Positions 32,733 through 34,552 of a DNA stretch of 34,552 nucleotides are shown here, piece by piece. A program made the position numbers and the translations under genes. Position 1 is the stretch's first letter; each line of letters opens with the position of its first letter. The DNA is from Ligilactobacillus salivarius DSM 20555 = ATCC 11741. Its GTDB lineage: Bacteria; Bacillota; Bacilli; Lactobacillales; Lactobacillaceae. The notes below the pieces were generated by a model. The model was given only the letters and a program-made list of their open reading frames with translations. It was not told where the DNA came from and ran no database searches. Location of the stretch: positions 1-34,552 of the forward strand of contig NZ_AYYT01000021.1 in NCBI RefSeq assembly GCF_001435955.1, read 5' to 3'.

Positions 32733-34379
32733 TTAATTTAATTCATTAATTAAATTACTTAAACAATCTTTTATTTCAGCTGGTAATGGATTATCAGGAT
32801 GGTTTCCCTCATACTTTTCAATCCATTCCAGTCTAATTTCTAATCTTCTCTTCAATTTCTCAGTGTAACTCTTATCTTTAAAATCAACTGGATATTTTTC
32901 AAATGGTAAGTAATACATTCCATCTAAAGAACCAAATTTTTCCCAATTAACTTTTTCATTAGCTATATCTTCTAAAATTTGTAAAGTTATCTCTTTATCA
33001 ATATCCACACCATTATAAGATGCTGTATTCACTATATAACCAGATACATTACGTTTTTCAAATAACTCTTTAAAGTCACGATAATCTTCGGCTAATGGAT
33101 ATGCACGAAATGGATTAGCAAAAGGCTCAATTACAAGAGAATTTCTATCAGCATTTACTACATTTTCTGCTGTTGATCTCTTAGTAGCTAATGTTATTCC
33201 AAAAGTTGCTGCTAACGTCGGATTATCTAACTTAACAACAGGTGGAAGACTATCATCTTTCATAATCCAAAAAATAGAATCTATAGGTGCATTTTCTTTA
33301 TCCACCCTATTCAATGAAGCATATCTTGACTTAATTGTACGACCATTTCCATTACGTAAATCTTCAGTTACTAAAACTCGCTTATTTTCCTCATTTAACG
33401 TTACACCTACATTCATAACTGTGGTAAAGTAGCTTGCTTCTTTTGAACCAGGCATATAATCATTAGTCTTATCAAAATAGGCTGGTTCTAATGCAACTGA
33501 ACTTCCATTTATTCTTGAAATTACAAAAGCGTCATCATGAAGAACATCAATATCATATTTGCCACCATGTTTAGCATGAGTTAATGTCGATTTTCCTGAG
33601 CCAGATAGTCCATAGAATGCAAAAACTTTATCATCTTTGTCGTCAAATCTAAATACTTTTTCTCCACCATGTGAAGCTGTGTATCCATGTCTATGAGCTA
33701 TTGCCCAAGCTAATGTTAATGTCGCTTTTTTTAGTTCTCCAAAATATCTTAAACCTAATATTGCAGCTACATTATGTTCGGCATCAATTATTACTAGGCC
33801 ATTAGGATAGTTTTCATCTTTAAATTCAGGATCAGCATAAATAAAAATGTCTCCTTCTTCATATTTATGAGAAGCTTGATACATTTTTTCATATTCTGAA
33901 GTTACTGGTTGAAAATTTAGCATATATGATAACATATTAAATTCATAACCTTTTGGGACAGCAAGGTGTGATTTTAACATAAAATCTTCATCTAATCCTA
34001 CATAAACTTCTGTCTTATAGAATTTTCTGTCACTAGCTTCAAAAATTGCATCTCTAAGAACTCCTGCTAATTCGTTAGTATCTTCTCCTAAATGCCCAAT
34101 AATATGTCGTGCAGCTGCTGTTCTTCCAACAATTTTTCCATGATTATTTACTAACATTTTAGAATCTACTGGTAACCCTAATTCTTGGGTATGCTTTATT
34201 GGAACATCTGTCACAATTGTACTAGGACAATTTTTTGCTAAATAATATGCTTTTGAAATATCTGTTACTCTTTCAAAATTGTTGCCATAAAATGCTGTTT
34301 CAACAGTCGTTCTAATTTGTGAAAGGAGAGGATTCTTTTTATTAATATCTACTTCTTTATAATGACTAATTGTACTCAT
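32733..34379 (-). CDS. pckA: Phosphoenolpyruvate carboxykinase (ATP)
   Basis: 548 residues. The kinase-1a P-loop GLSGSGKSTLT (about 257-267) and kinase-2 HDDAF (281-285) are intact, as is the upstream substrate region ending LGLRYFGELKKATLT. It interconverts oxaloacetate and PEP; in lactobacilli lacking a full TCA cycle it may act anaplerotically or in malate/citrate use. The ATG at 34379 follows GAGGTGAT; a GTG at 34388 falls inside that site. A partial cre-like sequence lies upstream. No clear terminator separates it from mecA. Confidence 0.94.
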   Translation of the reverse strand: MSTISHYKEVDINKKNPLLSQIRTTVETAFYGNNFERVTDISKAYYLAKNCPSTIVTDVPIKHTQELGLPVDSKMLVNNHGKIVGRTAAARHIIGHLGEDTNELAGVLRDAIFEASDRKFYKTEVYVGLDEDFMLKSHLAVPKGYEFNMLSYMLNFQPVTSEYEKMYQASHKYEEGDIFIYADPEFKDENYPNGLVIIDAEHNVAAILGLRYFGELKKATLTLAWAIAHRHGYTASHGGEKVFRFDDKDDKVFAFYGLSGSGKSTLTHAKHGGKYDIDVLHDDAFVISRINGSSVALEPAYFDKTNDYMPGSKEASYFTTVMNVGVTLNEENKRVLVTEDLRNGNGRTIKSRYASLNRVDKENAPIDSIFWIMKDDSLPPVVKLDNPTLAATFGITLATKRSTAENVVNADRNSLVIEPFANPFRAYPLAEDYRDFKELFEKRNVSGYIVNTASYNGVDIDKEITLQILEDIANEKVNWEKFGSLDGMYYLPFEKYPVDFKDKSYTEKLKRRLEIRLEWIEKYEGNHPDNPLPAEIKDCLSNLINELN

Positions 34380-34410
34380 AATTATCACCTCATTGTTTAA
34401 ATAGTTTTTT

Positions 34411-34424
34411 ATAATACGCTTTCA
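34411..34424 (-). promoter_or_regulatory. Partial cre-like site upstream of pckA
   Basis: Minus strand TGAAAGCGTATTAT: the left half and the central CG match the cre consensus, but the right half does not (three mismatches of 14). It sits 31 bases before the pckA ATG, overlapping the likely promoter. Confidence 0.35.
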
Positions 34425-34486
34425 TTCTATCACAATATACTATATTAAACAAAACTGTTTTAAATTATATAAATTAATACAAATAA

Positions 34487-34517
34487 CAAAAAAGCCTTAG
34501 TTATAAAAACTAAGACT
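34487..34517 (-). terminator. Terminator of the tRNA transcript
   Basis: AGTCTTAGTT (34517-34508) pairs with AACTAAGGCT (34502-34493; one G-U pair) and is followed by a T-run on the minus strand, 10 bases after the tRNA 3' end. Confidence 0.85.
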
Positions 34518-34527
34518 TAAACACAGA

Positions 34528-34552
34528 TACCGGTGATCGGGGTCGAACCGAT
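34528..34552 (-). tRNA. tRNA, 3' part only (cut by the window edge)
   Basis: On the minus strand the T arm ATCGG-TTCGACC-CCGAT is followed by the acceptor strand CACCGGT and discriminator A; CCA is not encoded. The anticodon lies outside the window, so the amino acid is not assigned. Confidence 0.85.

Noticed and set aside
1-34552. Search for CRISPR arrays, insertion sequences, integrase sites, prophage or defence genes
   Set aside because: No regularly spaced repeats, transposase-like frames, tRNA-proximal integrase or defence domains were seen; all larger frames belong to core families.

Overview
The window comes from an AT-rich, low-GC Gram-positive bacterium of the Lactobacillaceae. The evidence is strong AGGAGG ribosome binding sites with frequent TTG and GTG starts, a ccpA/pepQ divergent pair, a complete comG operon, the mecA-coiA-pepF-spxH cluster of Bacilli, and a tmRNA whose tag reads AKNNNNSYALAA. 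The genus cannot be fixed from this sequence; the very low GC together with an ATP-dependent PEP carboxykinase would fit a Ligilactobacillus-like species. The content is almost entirely chromosomal core. I see no insertion sequence, prophage, CRISPR array, plasmid gene or toxin-antitoxin pair.

Layout. 1-2350: an S1-domain RNA-binding protein (CvfD type) diverges from a ferredoxin-NADP reductase and a DedA protein. 2374-5069: yutD, a NagD-type HAD phosphatase and a DUF1461 membrane protein (probable Lit transacylase) form an operon behind a metallophosphoesterase. 5167-7708: an amino acid permease and a YtxK-like methyltransferase. 7783-11444: comGA to comGG, the competence pseudopilus operon, preceded by a solitary ribokinase, yebC and a VanZ-like protein. 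14017-17278: ccpA and pepQ diverge, with ytxH and ytxG convergent to pepQ. 17739-18104: tmRNA. 18171-23110: RNase HI, an ArsR regulator, a hemolysin III protein, a DUF1836 regulator, two tandem VIT-family transporters and fructose-bisphosphate aldolase. 23237-28142: pstS-pstC-pstA-pstB-pstB-phoU. 28310-34379: spxH, pepF, coiA, mecA and pckA. A truncated tRNA lies at the right edge.

How the parts connect. Three themes recur. (1) Competence: the comG operon, coiA and mecA (which in Bacilli targets competence regulators to ClpCP) are all present, and comGA and coiA share an identical 10-base promoter element, TTGCGTATTT, placed just upstream of their ribosome binding sites. This is a likely competence-sigma-factor box. 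(2) Carbon control: ccpA is present, and cre-like sites lie in the ccpA-pepQ gap, over the presumed ytxG promoter and over the arsR promoter, with a weaker one upstream of pckA. (3) Phosphate: the pst operon carries TTTACA repeats in exact 11-base phase upstream of its -10 box, as expected for PhoP.

No obviously new multi-gene system is visible. The most interesting unexplained structure is regulatory: at coiA and again at the ytxK-like gene, the ribosome binding site lies within or against an inverted repeat that could form only in read-through RNA from the upstream gene, because the local promoter starts inside the repeat.
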